A model generated the notes under the pieces. The model saw only the letters and a list, made by a program, of their open reading frames with translations. It made no database searches and was not told where the DNA came from. From NCBI GenBank assembly GCA_948146395.1, contig OX411559.1, forward strand, positions 26,061,968 to 26,125,967: DNA of 64,000 nucleotides, written 5' to 3'. The position numbers were made by a program, and so were the translations under genes. Source of the stretch: Fragum whitleyi (Eukaryota; Mollusca; Bivalvia; Cardiida; Cardiidae). Shown piece by piece: positions 47,148 to 57,935 of the stretch. Each line of letters opens with the position of its first letter. Positions within the stretch are counted from its first letter, which is position 1.

Positions 47148-47452
47148 GCACGATTAGCTCAGTTGGTAGAGCACCGGACTTCAAAACCATTGAAGTTCGA
47201 CCGCGTGGGTTCGATTCCCGGGCTTGTACACTAACAAAAACTACTTGTCTTTCGGATGAGACGTTAAACCGAGGCCCCGTGAGACGGTGCTTTACACCGA
47301 GCACGTTAATGAACCATGGCGGATCTCAGCAGTAGATTCGTCATGTATCCTTGCACTATCCCCCGTAACAACTAACCGTCTTCTGGGGGCGTTGTTCATA
47401 TGGGCATATGCTACGGTAGAGACGATAAATAAACGGAAATACACACTTTAAC
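47148..47452 (+). mobile_element. SINE with conserved central domain, copy 2
   Basis: Head gattagctcagttggtagag...gggttcgattcccgggct, domain ctttcggatgagacgttaaa / ccgaggccccgt, tail ataaataaacggaaataca. Better kept than the copy at 33954. Confidence 0.88.
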
Positions 47453-48383
47453 CTATTCCTAAATATTTCTCATCCTGCAGTGTTATAAAATTGAATAACG
47501 ACATAAGTGTCAACCACGGAAGTGGTTTTGGCTTCAGATATGATCAAAATGAATCTCTCAGGTTATGGTTCAAAATACTATTAATAAGTTAACAAATCAT
47601 AACTTTAAACAATGAGTACAGTTCAGGACTGACTGATATTCATAGGTGTTTCTTTGGTTGGTACTCAAAGACCTTTTCATCCTCTGAGAAGAAACAAAGA
47701 AAGATAAAAAAAAAGTTAAAACAAATACAACAAATTTACTTGAAATAAGCTTAAACATGATAACAATTACTTTTGTAAAAACAAACACCATTGGATATAG
47801 GTTGAAGACAGTTTTAGATAGGATTAAATCGTTCTCTCCATTTATGTTTAATTAATAAATGTACCTATTTCAAGTGTGTAAAAGAAATTTTCACAGAGTA
47901 ACAACTCATATTCTAACAAATATTTTTCTAACAGGATTTTCCCCATCTTTCCCTTTCTTTGAATTTGCATTGAAATTTCCGAACAACGGAAATTTTGACA
48001 AGACAATTCCCCCCCCCCCTTTTTTTAAATTATTTTTACATTCATAGTTTCTCTTTTCTAATTGAATTCAATATATAATTCTAGAATGCCATCAGGTTCG
48101 TTCACCATCAGTACTTTCAGTGCTTTGATTTTTACTGTCGGGAATAAATCATTATTAACTGACATGCTTTTCAACTGTAGCCTGATGTGTATTCGGGTCG
48201 TGTTATCAGCGCAGCGAGAGAATCATGGCTGCCATAACCGTTTCGATTTTTTTATCTATGTTCGCGGCGAGGCGCCTTAAGGAAACATTGGAAGTTATAC
48301 CGGAGCGGCCGTAGATATCAATGTTTGTCAGGTCAGCATTAACCAATGAAAATGCTAGAATTTTCTTTGCAGTATAATAAATA
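47453..48383. other. Intergenic with ambiguous short frames
   Basis: A minus-strand frame from ATG at 47758 to 47597 reads MFKLISSKFVVFVLTFFLSF and continues past RMKR. It looks like a small secreted peptide, but the hydrophobic part is a pyrimidine tract ending in ttcttctcag, so it may be a splice acceptor. Neither reading is secure. Confidence 0.3.
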
Positions 48384-48437
48384 TATATCGTAAGGTTTAC
48401 TCATATATGTACATATATGAGTAAACCTTACGATATA
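48384..48437. repeat. Perfect 54-bp palindrome
   Basis: 27-bp arms without mismatch or spacer, centred between 48410 and 48411 (tatatgt/acatata). The outer sequence is tatatcgtaaggtttactc. Confidence 0.95.
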
Positions 48438-48589
48438 AGACAATTAAAAACTTTAAAATTTGAAAGGTAAATTGTAACATTTTTTAAGTGTTGCTTAAGC
48501 CTGTTTTATCAAAATCGACATAATAACGCGGGAATCTAACGGTAAAGAGTAGATTTCATGGCTCACCGGCAAAAATCTACTTATACCTA

Positions 48590-48987
48590 CCCTGCCGTGT
48601 TCAAGATGATAAAATAGTGCAAACAGTTTTCCAATTATTTCTCGCTTTGCACGCAAGTGCACGTGCAAAGCGTGGTATAATTGGGAAACTGAGATGCGTT
48701 CGTTAAAGCAAGATGAAAAATACATCTAAATGAGATTTTAAGATGTCATAATGAACCATTTTCGATATTTTGAGAAAAAATATTCGACGTCGTCATGACT
48801 ACTCGTTTTAAGCCAATGCAAAACCATCTTCGTTTCCTCAATGAGATATCTCAAGATTCTCATTGAACGGCTTAAAAATCTCGCTCTACCGAGCGCTTCA
48901 TCTTAAAAATCTTAATAAGAATCTTAAGAATCTCGATCTAACGAACGCGCCTCTGTTTTCACCGTTTTGTCATCCTGAACGCAGGGG
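48590..48987. mobile_element. Foldback MITE family M, split by another MITE
   Basis: Left part to about 48692 (ccctgccgtgttcaagatga...gggaaactg), right part 48957-48987 (tcaccgttttgtcatcctga). The insert between carries gcgttcgtta / taacgaacgc ends (48698 and 48942). Confidence 0.8.
48695..48955. mobile_element. Unnamed MITE inside MITE M
   Basis: About 260 bp with terminal inverted repeats gatgcgttcgttaaagcaag / aatctcgatctaacgaacgc. Interior words such as atcttaagaatctc repeat. No open frame. Target duplication unclear. Confidence 0.65.
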
Positions 48988-49670
48988 CTTATTTTTCTGA
49001 CCGCGTGATTTTTTTATTCAACACAATATAATGTGGGAAATAAGCAATGTCCATTTTTTTCGAATGATACTTACTACAATATAGTGTAGGTTCATATCAC
49101 ATTGTATTCGCTTTCCATTGAAGTTTGCAACCTCTGTTTATTTGGATTAAGCTTAAGTTTTCAAACACGAAAAGGATTAAATATATAAAAGTCTATTAGT
49201 GTATTAATTATCGACATTGTTATTATAATTATTGTTAAGGGGATAATTTTGGTATGAGTCATTGCCAATTTATCTTATTTTGTTTTACCAGAAAACTCAT
49301 TGAAACTAGATTGATGAGAAAAATCTCGAAATAAAATGTAATTTAGTGAAGGATTTGGTAAAATTTCTCTCTAAAACTCATAATTTCTCATTAGATTGGG
49401 CTACATGAAATATTTTTGCCCATTATATTACGAGACAGAATTATCCCTGTTATAATAATAATTATTATTATTGTTATCATTATTATTATTTTATCATTAT
49501 CATTAAAATAAATTATAAAATTAATAATATTATAATCATTTTTCAGTGAAAGCCTAAGTTCAACGAGAAAAACATAAATCACTAGCGGAACCTGATTTTT
49601 CATAAATCCATAACACTCCGTTTTAGATAGACACAAATAAAATCAAATTAAAATTAAATGATTTGTTTGT
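48988..49670. other. Intergenic, no gene seen
   Basis: AT-rich; a run of tta/att trinucleotides at 49455-49530. No gene or recognised repeat. Confidence 0.55.
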
Positions 49671-49872
49671 TTGAAATGTGTTTTACGACGCTTTCAACGT
49701 AATTTCAGTTATACCACGGCGGCTGGAGCACCTTACAATGGATTCCTGTTATTTCTTACACCAGTACACCCATCACATTCTTTCCTAGCCTCCAGCTGCT
49801 ATCCCACATAGGTCCACGATTATCGACCCATTGGTGGGAGACAAATAGTCGGAAAGAATGAGTGCCGCCGTG
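49671..49872 (-). mobile_element. SINE with tRNA-Asp-like head, head lost
   Basis: Reverse copy: ttataccacggcggctggag, ttcctagcctccagctgcta, gagacaaatagtcggaaaga, ending at gtgccgccgtggtgaatcg. Confidence 0.85.
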
Positions 49873-49978
49873 GTGAATCGTAAAAATATGCAGAGCTTAA
49901 TGATACAGAGCTACAGATAGAGGGGGTATTTTGGAATTTTGATCAAGCCACTTGAATAATAACACAAACCATATTTTG

Positions 49979-50034
49979 TTGGCACTCATTTGAATTGTCT
50001 TGTCAAGACGATTCAAATGAGTACCCACAACATA
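49979..50034. repeat. Inverted repeat
   Basis: ttgttggcactcatttgaat / attcaaatgagtacccacaa around a small tcttgtcaaga centre, arms about 20 bp with few mismatches. Confidence 0.7.
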
Positions 50035-50171
50035 GAGTTTAACTGATTAATAAAGAATTTAGACTAACTTTACCCCTTCTTAACTTTACCCATGATCATG
50101 TAGAATACTCCAAGAAATCTGGCAAGGTTTGATGTTTTGTTAAATTGTGGCTTAATGTTGCCATTAACATA

Positions 50172-50706
50172 CACTGCCCTCCAAAAGATCCTTCACACAC
50201 ATTTCATTTATAAGATTTTCAGCTTTAATCTTTTTAAACAAAGTTATAGATTAGTTTTTATTACTTAAAATCTGATTATTCCCATTGGAACGCTACTTTA
50301 GACGACAAAATGACTGTTGATAAAGATACTATTTTAGAACAATGTATAAAAGAAAATATTGAGACAAAAGGAGAAAATGCTGATTATCAGTGGAACGTTG
50401 TGAGAGACATGTAAATAGTATACCTAGATGCATGTTCAGGCTGTCTTACCTGCTAATGGAGGCTAAACTAAATATTGACAGAAGTTGATCCCCTTGATAG
50501 AAAATTTGGCAAAATGGTGAACTATTCTGATTTTGTTGATTTTACATGATTTTGCCATTTCTGGTATTGCTCCTTAATTGATACATTGCAATAAAGATAT
50601 AAAGTATACATTTTATTAATAAAAATAATACAAAACTTTGTTTTAAATTACTCAAGCTAAAGATCTTTAAAAGAAGTGTGTGTGAAGAAACTTTTGGAGG
50701 GCAGTG
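50172..50706. mobile_element. Tc1/mariner-type deletion derivative
   Basis: Terminal inverted repeats of about 50 bp starting CACTGCCCTCCAAAAG and ending cttttggagggcagtg, flanked by TA on both sides (50170-50171, 50707-50708). The TA target and CACTG-like ends point to the Tc1/mariner superfamily. The 535-bp element has no transposase. Confidence 0.85.
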
Positions 50707-50708
50707 TA

Positions 50709-51290
50709 TTTTCAGTCATATCGCAGAGGTTGGAGCACCTAAGCATCGTCATGATCGATGCCTGGTATTTCTCTCACCAATGCTACCGCAACATCTTTTC
50801 CAAGTCTCTTGCTGCTCATTTTGTAGGTTTAAGGATAATCAACACATTAGTGGAATCAGCGCAAAACTATTGTAGAACTTACAATCATTTTGCGCTGACC
50901 CAACAAAGAGTCAAATCAAATTAAGAGTTTTGGAAATGATTACATTACAAGTCAACAATACAATACCATATTTTTCGTTTTATTCATTTTTTTTCATGAT
51001 TCAATACATCCTAGCAAATAATACAATATATAACTAACAATAAAATGTTTCCAATTCAATTAAAAACAATGCCATGCTGTGCAAATAAATAACAACATTT
51101 GAAATTTAATTCAAATTTTGTATCTTTTACATCAGACATCATTTATAAACTAAGACTTGAGAAATTTTACTTACTTATTTACTAACTTATTTTAAACATT
51201 TTTTTTTTCTCAGCAGATTTTGTTTCTAGAATTTTTTTCCACATCATTTTTTCATTGTTTAAATTTGGCTTGACACTTTCAACCGTAACA
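50709..51290. other. Intergenic with SINE remnant
   Basis: 50712-50880 resembles a decayed tRNA-Asp SINE body (tcatatcgcagaggttggag, ctggtatttctctcaccaat). 39275-39350 carries a similar fragment. The rest is AT-rich and empty. Confidence 0.5.
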
Positions 51291-51373
51291 CAGTTATATT
51301 TCACCACTTGGGTGCAAAGTAGGGTATAATTTGTAAACTATTTGCGCCGTTATGTCATCCTGAATGCAGGGCA
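51291..51373. mobile_element. Foldback MITE family M, right half
   Basis: gtgcaaagtagggtataatt then gttatgtcatcctgaatgca. The left half is absent. Confidence 0.75.
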
Positions 51374-51421
51374 GACTGCAATTTATTACAGGCTGATCAA
51401 GGCCTATACTGTCTGCTAAAG

Positions 51422-51740
51422 CTTTTTATCTTATATCTATACAAATATCCGTGTGATAACATCCTGTATGATATTTTTTATGATATCACATAGTTATTTT
51501 TAAAACAATGATATAATGCAGTTATTTTTTGAAAACTTGCATTTAAGTTAGAAACACCGACGAAAACAAGATAAATAAAGGTTATAAGATAAATATAATA
51601 CATACTTAGTGTATTGTATGAAAAAAATATCAAACTCGGTTGTGAGAATTGAAAATTGTCTCGGCAGACCCTCGACAATTATCAATTTCCCAACCTCGTT
51701 AGATTTTTTTTTTCATATAGTACACTAAGCATGTCTTATG
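51422..51740. mobile_element. MITE family K, copy 2
   Basis: Matches 3172-3485 along its length, including the inverted repeat acttagtgtattgtatgaaa / ttcatatagtacactaag. Confidence 0.82.
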
Positions 51741-51766
51741 TATGTACGCAGTAGGAATATGTCATG

Positions 51767-52030
51767 GACAACAAGACAAGGGTTAACCCTTGTCATGCTG
51801 AGCCAGGAATATTCCTGCTTTGGCAAGAGCTATAGACAAACATCAGCCTGCACATATGTGCAGTTTGATGTTAGTCTACACCACCTGTTTCTCACTTTCA
51901 AACCAGAATTGTCAATAGATTAAGTTTTTCAAATAAAAATTGACTAACAGTTTGGACTTTCAGTGCTTTTTGCTCTTTGATTTTGATGGAAATTTTTAGC
52001 CAAAATTTATTCAGCATGACTAGGGTTAAG
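51767..52030. mobile_element. MITE-like element with ccttgtcatgctgag ends
   Basis: Left agggttaacccttgtcatgc, right cagcatgactagggttaa, interior hairpin catcagcctgcacatatgtg / gatgttagtct. Fragments recur at 4480-4545, 58370-58475 and 59440-59500. Confidence 0.65.
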
Positions 52031-52087
52031 ATAGACAGATGGAAAAATGATTAAAACAGCACAGTCTACACATGGGCGTGAGTACTG

Positions 52088-52190
52088 ATGAATTTTCCAG
52101 GAAGCAGAACCACGAGGGATAAATCTAATTTATAAGAACTTGTTTCCCAATTGATGTAAAATAAATAGGTTTAAACCAATAAACAGCAAA
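52088..52190 (+). mobile_element. 3' end of third-family SINE
   Basis: tgaattttccaggaagcaga ... gtaaaataaataggtttaaa matches the end of 21848-22066. The head is missing. Confidence 0.75.
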
Positions 52191-52548
52191 ACATCTAATC
52201 TATAATGACGGTACTTACATATCAATACAATTATGAACAATACAAGAAAAGCCCTCATTTACAATGCTTTTTTTAAAATCAGTATATTGTTTTGTAAAAA
52301 TTATCTTTGGACAAGAAACAGAATCATGCGAACACAAAAGACAAACACACACAAAAATGGTAGGTGTTCAATGAATTATCATAAAACCCGTAATTTGACA
52401 TACTGAGGATAAAGAGATGTAAGAACATTGTAGTAAACCAATATAAAAGAGGCTAATTTTTAAGTCAGACAGAATTACAATCAATTGAGTGAACAACAAA
52501 AAACAGTGTGTTGCAAACTTAGTGAAAAATTAATCTCACTTACAAACT

Positions 52549-55005
52549 AACAAGAGCACCGTCTAGGGGTACCTTTGCTCGGCTGTTGAGCGCTGGATGG
52601 TGGGAAAAAATCTAAGTCGAAAAAGGGGCATAATTTGCACAAAATGTATCTAGAGTTATCCCCTTGATAGTATAGGAACCATAGATATAACAAGAGGACC
52701 ATGATGGTCCTAGATCGCTCACCTGAGTCTTTATGACCCCTGGGACATCACATTAAATAGATAGGCAGATGTCAAAAAGAAGATAATTGCCTAAGATCAA
52801 ATACCATGGAAACTTTTTCAGCGAAGAGCAAGATAGATATGCCTTTTTGCCCCTTGATTCTATGTAACAAGAGGACCAAGATGGTCCTAGATCGCTCACC
52901 TGAGTCTCTTTGACCCCTGGGACATCACATTAATTAGATAGGCAGATGTCAAAAAGAAGATAATTGCCTAAGATCAATACCATGGAACATTTTCAGCGAA
53001 GAGCAAAACAGATATGCCTTTTTGCTCTTTGATTCTATGTAAAAAGGGATGCACCCGGGTGGACCCCAAAGTCTTGATATGAACAAACCTGAAAGAGGTC
53101 CATAAGATGATGCTACATACTAAATATGAAAGCTGTCTGCCTTCTAGTTTCAGAGAAGAAGATTTTTGAAGGTTTTCCTATTTTCACCCATCATGTTCAG
53201 ATGAGCTGAAAGGGGTGTGCCCGGTTGGAGCCCAAATATGATCCAAGGGTCTTGATATGAACAAACTTGGTAGGGGCCCACTAGATGATGCTACATACCA
53301 AAAATGAAGGCAGTGTGTCCTCTGGTTTTGATTAAAGAAGATTTTAAAAGATTTTCGCTCTTTGATTCTATGTAAAAAGGGTTGCGCCCGGGTGGAGCCC
53401 AAATATGATCCTAGGGTCTTGATATGAACAAACTTGGTAGAGGTCCACAAGATGATGCTACATACCAAATATGAAAGCTGTCTGCCTTCTGGTTCAATAG
53501 GAGAAGATTTTTGAAGATTTTCATTTTTTTACCCTTCATGCTCATAAGAGATAAAGGGATGCACCCGTGCAAAGCCCAAATATGACCCAAGGGTCTTGTT
53601 ATGAACAAACTTGTTAGAGGCCCACTAGGTGATGCTACACACCAAATATTTAAGCTGTCTGCCATCTGGTTACAGAGAAGAAGATTTTTAAAGATTTTTG
53701 CTCTTTGATTCTATTAAAAAGGGTTGCGCCCGGGTGGAGCCCAAATATGACCCCAGGGTCTTGATATGAACAAACTTGGTAGAGGTCCACTAGATGATGC
53801 TACATACCAAATATGAAAACTGTTTGCCTTCTGGTTTCAGAGAAGAAGATTTTTAAAGATTTTCATATTTTCACCCTTTTTGTGAAGGGTAAAGGGAAAG
53901 TTAAGGGTGGATTTCATTTATTTGAACAACTTGGCAGAGCTTGACCCAAGGAACATCCCTGCCAAGTTTCATCAAGATTGGCCTACTGGTTTTGGATGAG
54001 AAGATGTTTAAAGAAATTGTGGACGACGGACGACTGACGACGGACGACGGCCATTCTACGATCCCAATAGCTCACCTTAAGCACTTCGTGCTCAGGTGAG
54101 CTATAAATGAAAGCAGTGTGCCCTCTGGTTTCAATTAAAGAAAATTGTAAAAGATTTTCGCTCTTTGATTCTATGTAAAAGGGTTGTGCCCGGGTGGAGC
54201 CCAAATATGATCTTAGGGTCTTGATATGAACAAACTTGATAGAGGTCCACTAGATGATGCTACATACCAAATTGAAAGCTGTCTGCCTTCTGGTTTCAGA
54301 GAAGAAGATTTTTGAAGATTTTCATTTTTTTACCCTTCGTGCTAATAAGAAATAAAGGGATGCACCCGTGCAAAGCCCAAATATGACCCGAGGGTCTTGT
54401 TATGATCTTGTTATGAACAAACTTGTTAGAGGCCCACTAGGTGATGCTACACACCAAATATTTAAGCTGTCTGCCATCTGGTTACAGAGAAGAAGATTTT
54501 TAAAGTTTTTCGCTTTTTGATTCTATGTAAAAAGGGTTGGGCCCGGGTAAAGCCCAAATATGACCCCAGGGTCTTGATATGAACAAACTTGGTAGAGGTC
54601 CCATAGATGATGCTACATACCAAATATGAAAGCTGTCTGCCTTCTGGTTTCAGAGATGAAGATTTTTAAAGATTTTCATATTTTCACCCTTTTTGTGAAG
54701 GGTAAAGGGTAAGTTAAGGGTGGATTTCATTTATTTGAACAAATTTGGTAGAGCTTGACCCAAGGAACATCTCTGCCAAGTTTCATAAAGATTGGCCCAC
54801 TGGTTTAGGAGGAGAAGATGTTTAAAGAAATTGTGGATGACGCATGACGCACGACTGACGACGGACATTCTACGATCCCAATAGCTCATCTTGAGCACTT
54901 CGTGCTCAGATGAGCTAATAAAATGTCAAAGTTTTCGCACGACAACGACGATGACGCAGAGGCTATAGCAATACCTCGGGTTTTCTCCAAAAACAGCCGA
55001 GCAAA
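52549..55005 (+). mobile_element. Hairpin-ended element (family D), split by a family B block
   Basis: Left part 52549-52688 with TTTGCTCGGCTGTT (52574-52587); right part 54917-55005 with AACAGCCGAGCAAA (54992-55005), its exact reverse complement. A hairpin ctcggg...cagccgag closes the right end. Everything between is family B. Confidence 0.75.
52689..54916 (+). mobile_element. Hairpin-ended element (family B), composite
   Basis: 5' palindrome AGGACCATGATGGTCCT at 52695 and motif GCTCACCTGAG. The first ~178 bp is duplicated (second start at 52866). Then about ten monomers of roughly 165-180 bp marked by agggtcttgatatgaacaaa. 3' hairpins at 54069-54102 and 54883-54916, each after a GGAC-type tract. 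Probably two overlapping or tandem copies. Confidence 0.82.
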
Positions 55006-55009
55006 AATC

Positions 55010-55205
55010 TGAGCCTGTGCGTGACATTTCTAACAATTTGAAATGTTTGTGAGGTGCAAACATAGAGTAGTGTTGACGGCCACATAATGTAAATCTAAAG
55101 TGACCTGATGACCTACAGATCCTTTGAGACCTTATCTGTCTACTAAACACCAAGTGAAGACTCTGGTCAGACTGTGCAAATACACAGGCTGGTCAGAGTC
55201 TTTGA
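55010..55205. mobile_element. MITE family G, copy 3
   Basis: gagcctgtgcgtgacatttc at the left; internal hairpin gactctggtcagactgtgca / acaggctggtcagagtc. The right end is replaced by family B sequence. Confidence 0.75.
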
Positions 55206-55796
55206 TTTGCGCATATTTGAAAATATTGGTATATATGTGCCTGGACAAAGCCCAAATATGACCCAAGGGTCTTGATATGAACAAACTTGGTGGAGGCCCA
55301 CTATATGATGCCACATACAAAAATATGAAAGCTGTTTGCCTTCTGGTTTCAATTAAAGAAAATTTTTAAAAGATTTTTACACTTTGATTCTATGTAAAAA
55401 GGGTTGCGCCCGGACGGAGCCCAAATATGACCCCAGGGTCTTGATATGAACAAACTTAGTAGAGGTCTACTAGATGATGCTACATACCAAATATGAAAGC
55501 CGTCTGCCTTCTGGTTTTAGAGAAAACATTTTTTTTTCCAATTTTTACCCTTTTTACCCTTTTTGTTAAGGGTAAAGGGAAAGTTAAGGGTGGATTTCAT
55601 TTATTTGAACAACTTTGGGTGAGCTTGATCCAAGGAACATCCCTGCCAAGTTTCACTAAGATTGGCATATTGGTTTAGGAAAAGAAGATGTTTAAAGAAA
55701 TTCTGGACGACCGACAACGGACGACTGACAACAGACTACGGACATTGCACGATCACAATAGCTCACCTTGAGTACTTCCTGCTCAGGTGAGCTATA
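55206..55796 (+). mobile_element. Hairpin-ended element (family B), 5' truncated
   Basis: Three monomers, the ggacgaccgacaacggacga tract and the 3' hairpin at 55760-55793 (agctcaccttgagtacttcc...). The left end is missing. Confidence 0.8.
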
Positions 55797-56103
55797 AACT
55801 AAAAGAATAAGTTAGCTAGAGTAATAGTTCTTGTGCACCACACTGTGTAATAATGAGAGGAACAAGATTCAAGACAACTAGACATAGATGAGTTATGCTC
55901 TCCACAAAGAAGGGGGTGCCACCTATCCGCTGGAACCCATAGATGATCACATAATATGTCCTGTCTAACAAAACGGGTACAGTTAAGAACATCATGAAGT
56001 TGACAAAATGAATGATTTTTAAATGGTTTTGGAATGAAATTGAATGACTGTGTGGAGTGAGTTTTGATTGAAAATAAAGGTAGGTAATGAACAAAACAAG
56101 TGC

Positions 56104-57649
56104 ATATCGTATTGCGATGCAATACAGGAGTCCCCCACCGGATAACAAAAAATCCTTTCTTATAATATACTTCCTACTTACTAGATCTATAACTGTATAT
56201 AGAATTTGAAGTTGCTAGCACATTAGGTTTTGAACAAAATGTCCCAAACAAAAATAAAAGAGCAAAAACAACCTATGACAAAATCTCCAAAAGTGGGCGG
56301 AGAAGAATGATAATGTAAGGATAGAAACAACAAAGGGCAATAACTCAAAAAAAGGACATGGCAGAGTGACAGATCTTGTACATGACACTTGTCCTCAATG
56401 ATATCTATAAGTGTAGCAAGTTTGAAGTTTCTAGCACTGATGGTTTAGAAGATATGGTCCGGACAGAAATGTAAAAATAAAAACAACAAAGGGCAATAAC
56501 TCAAAAAGTGGACACTGCAGAGTGACAGTTCTTGTACATGACACATGTCCTCAATGATATCTATAAGTGTAGCAAGTTTGAAGTTTCTAGCACTGATGGT
56601 TTAGAAGATATGGTCCGGACATAAATGTAAAAATAAAAACAACAAAGGGCAATAACTCAAAAAGTGGACACTGCAGAGTGACAGTTCTTGTACATGACAC
56701 TTGTCCTCAATGATATCTATAAGTGTAGCAAGTTTGAAGTTTCTAGCACTGATGGTTTAGAAAAAATGGTCCGGACAAAAATGTAAAGGTAAAAACAACA
56801 AAGGGCAATAACTCAAAAATTGGGTGTTGCAGAGTAACAGTTCTTGTACATGACACTTGTCCTCAATGAGATCTATACGTGTACAAAGTTTAAAGTTGCT
56901 AGTACTTATAGTTTAGGAGATATGATCCGGACAAAACTGTAAGACTAAAAACAACAAAGGGCAATAACTCAAAAAGTGGACATGGCAGAGTAACAGTTCT
57001 TGTACATGACACTTTTCCTCAATGAGATCTATAAGTGTAGCAAGTTTGAAGTTGCTAGCACACATAGTTTAGAAGATATGATCCGGACAAAAATGTAAGG
57101 GTAAAAACAACAAATGGCAATAACTCAAAAATTGGGCATGGCAGAGTTATGGTTCTTGAACACGACACTTGTCCTCAATGAGAACTATAAGTGTACAAAG
57201 TTTGAAGTTGCTAGCACACATAGTTTAGGAGATATGATCCGGACAAGAATGTAAGGGTAAAAACAACAAAGGGCAATAACTCAAAAAGTGGGTGTGGCAG
57301 AGTTATGGTTCTTGTACATGACACTTCTCCTCAATGAGATCTATAAGTGTACAAAGTTTGAAGTTGCTAGCACACATGGTTTAGGAGATATGATCCGGAC
57401 AAGAATGTAAGGGTAAAAACAACAAAGGGCAATAACTCAAAAAGTGGGCATGGCAGAGTAACGGTTCTTGAACATGACACTTCTCCTCAATGAGATCTAT
57501 AAGTGTACCAAGTTTGAAGTTGCTAGCACATATGGTTTAGAAGATATAGCCCGGACAAAAGTGTGACGGACGGACGGACAGACAGACGGACGGACAGACG
57601 GAATCGAGCAAACCTATAGTCCCCCAACCGGTAACCGGTGGGGGACTAA
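56104..57649 (+). mobile_element. Hairpin-ended element (family C), complete
   Basis: 5' palindrome GTATTGCGATGCAATAC (56109-56125), motif AGTCCCCCACCGG (56129-56141), eight 156-bp monomers, a (GGAC)n tract at about 57568-57600, and the 3' hairpin at 57618-57647 whose right arm ACCGGTGGGGGACT is the exact complement of the 5' motif. No coding capacity. Confidence 0.85.
56331..57560 (+). repeat. 156-bp tandem array, eight monomers
   Basis: The word caaagggcaa (or a one-base variant) starts at 56331, 56487, 56643, 56799, 56955, 57111, 57267 and 57423, exactly 156 bp apart each time. Monomers share ctataagtgta and gtttgaagttgctagcac. Confidence 0.95.
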
Positions 57650-57935
57650 TAAGATATATTTATTATCTCCCTCTAATAAAACATACGTAATTATCTGTGT
57701 GTCTTTGTGGACCAATTATACACTTTAAAATCCACATCAGCCAACATAATCATTTAATATTTAGATTGGTTTGAATTAAATGTTGATCGATTTAAATGAT
57801 TTTGTAATGTTTTCTAATGATTTTGGAGCACTTTTGACTGATTTGAGTGAGTGTTTGAAATGAATGAATGGGGTGCTGAGTGAGTGATATCCAATGGTTT
57901 TGATCCCAGTGAGTGTCAATTTGAAAATCTATTTA

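Larger units (their letters stand above)
55975..57935. mobile_element. MITE family F, copy 6 (inverted), split by family C element
   Basis: Left half 55975-56103 (acatcatgaagttgac ... aggtaatgaacaaaac), right half 57650-57935 (ttattatctccctctaata ... gtgagtgtcaatttg). The two halves meet at the element's central palindrome, where family C is inserted. Confidence 0.75.

Noticed and set aside
48150..48300. Last exon of the lectin gene after ttttcaactgtag
   Set aside because: The acceptor fits and the joined frame would stop at once, but a two-codon ending cannot be distinguished from chance.
53184..55352. Frames repeating SGPLPSLFISRPLGHIW-like peptides
   Set aside because: Antisense translations of the family B tandem monomers.
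56331..57560. CRISPR-like array
   Set aside because: The 156-bp units are continuous tandem monomers without distinct spacers, in a eukaryotic context with terminal hairpins.
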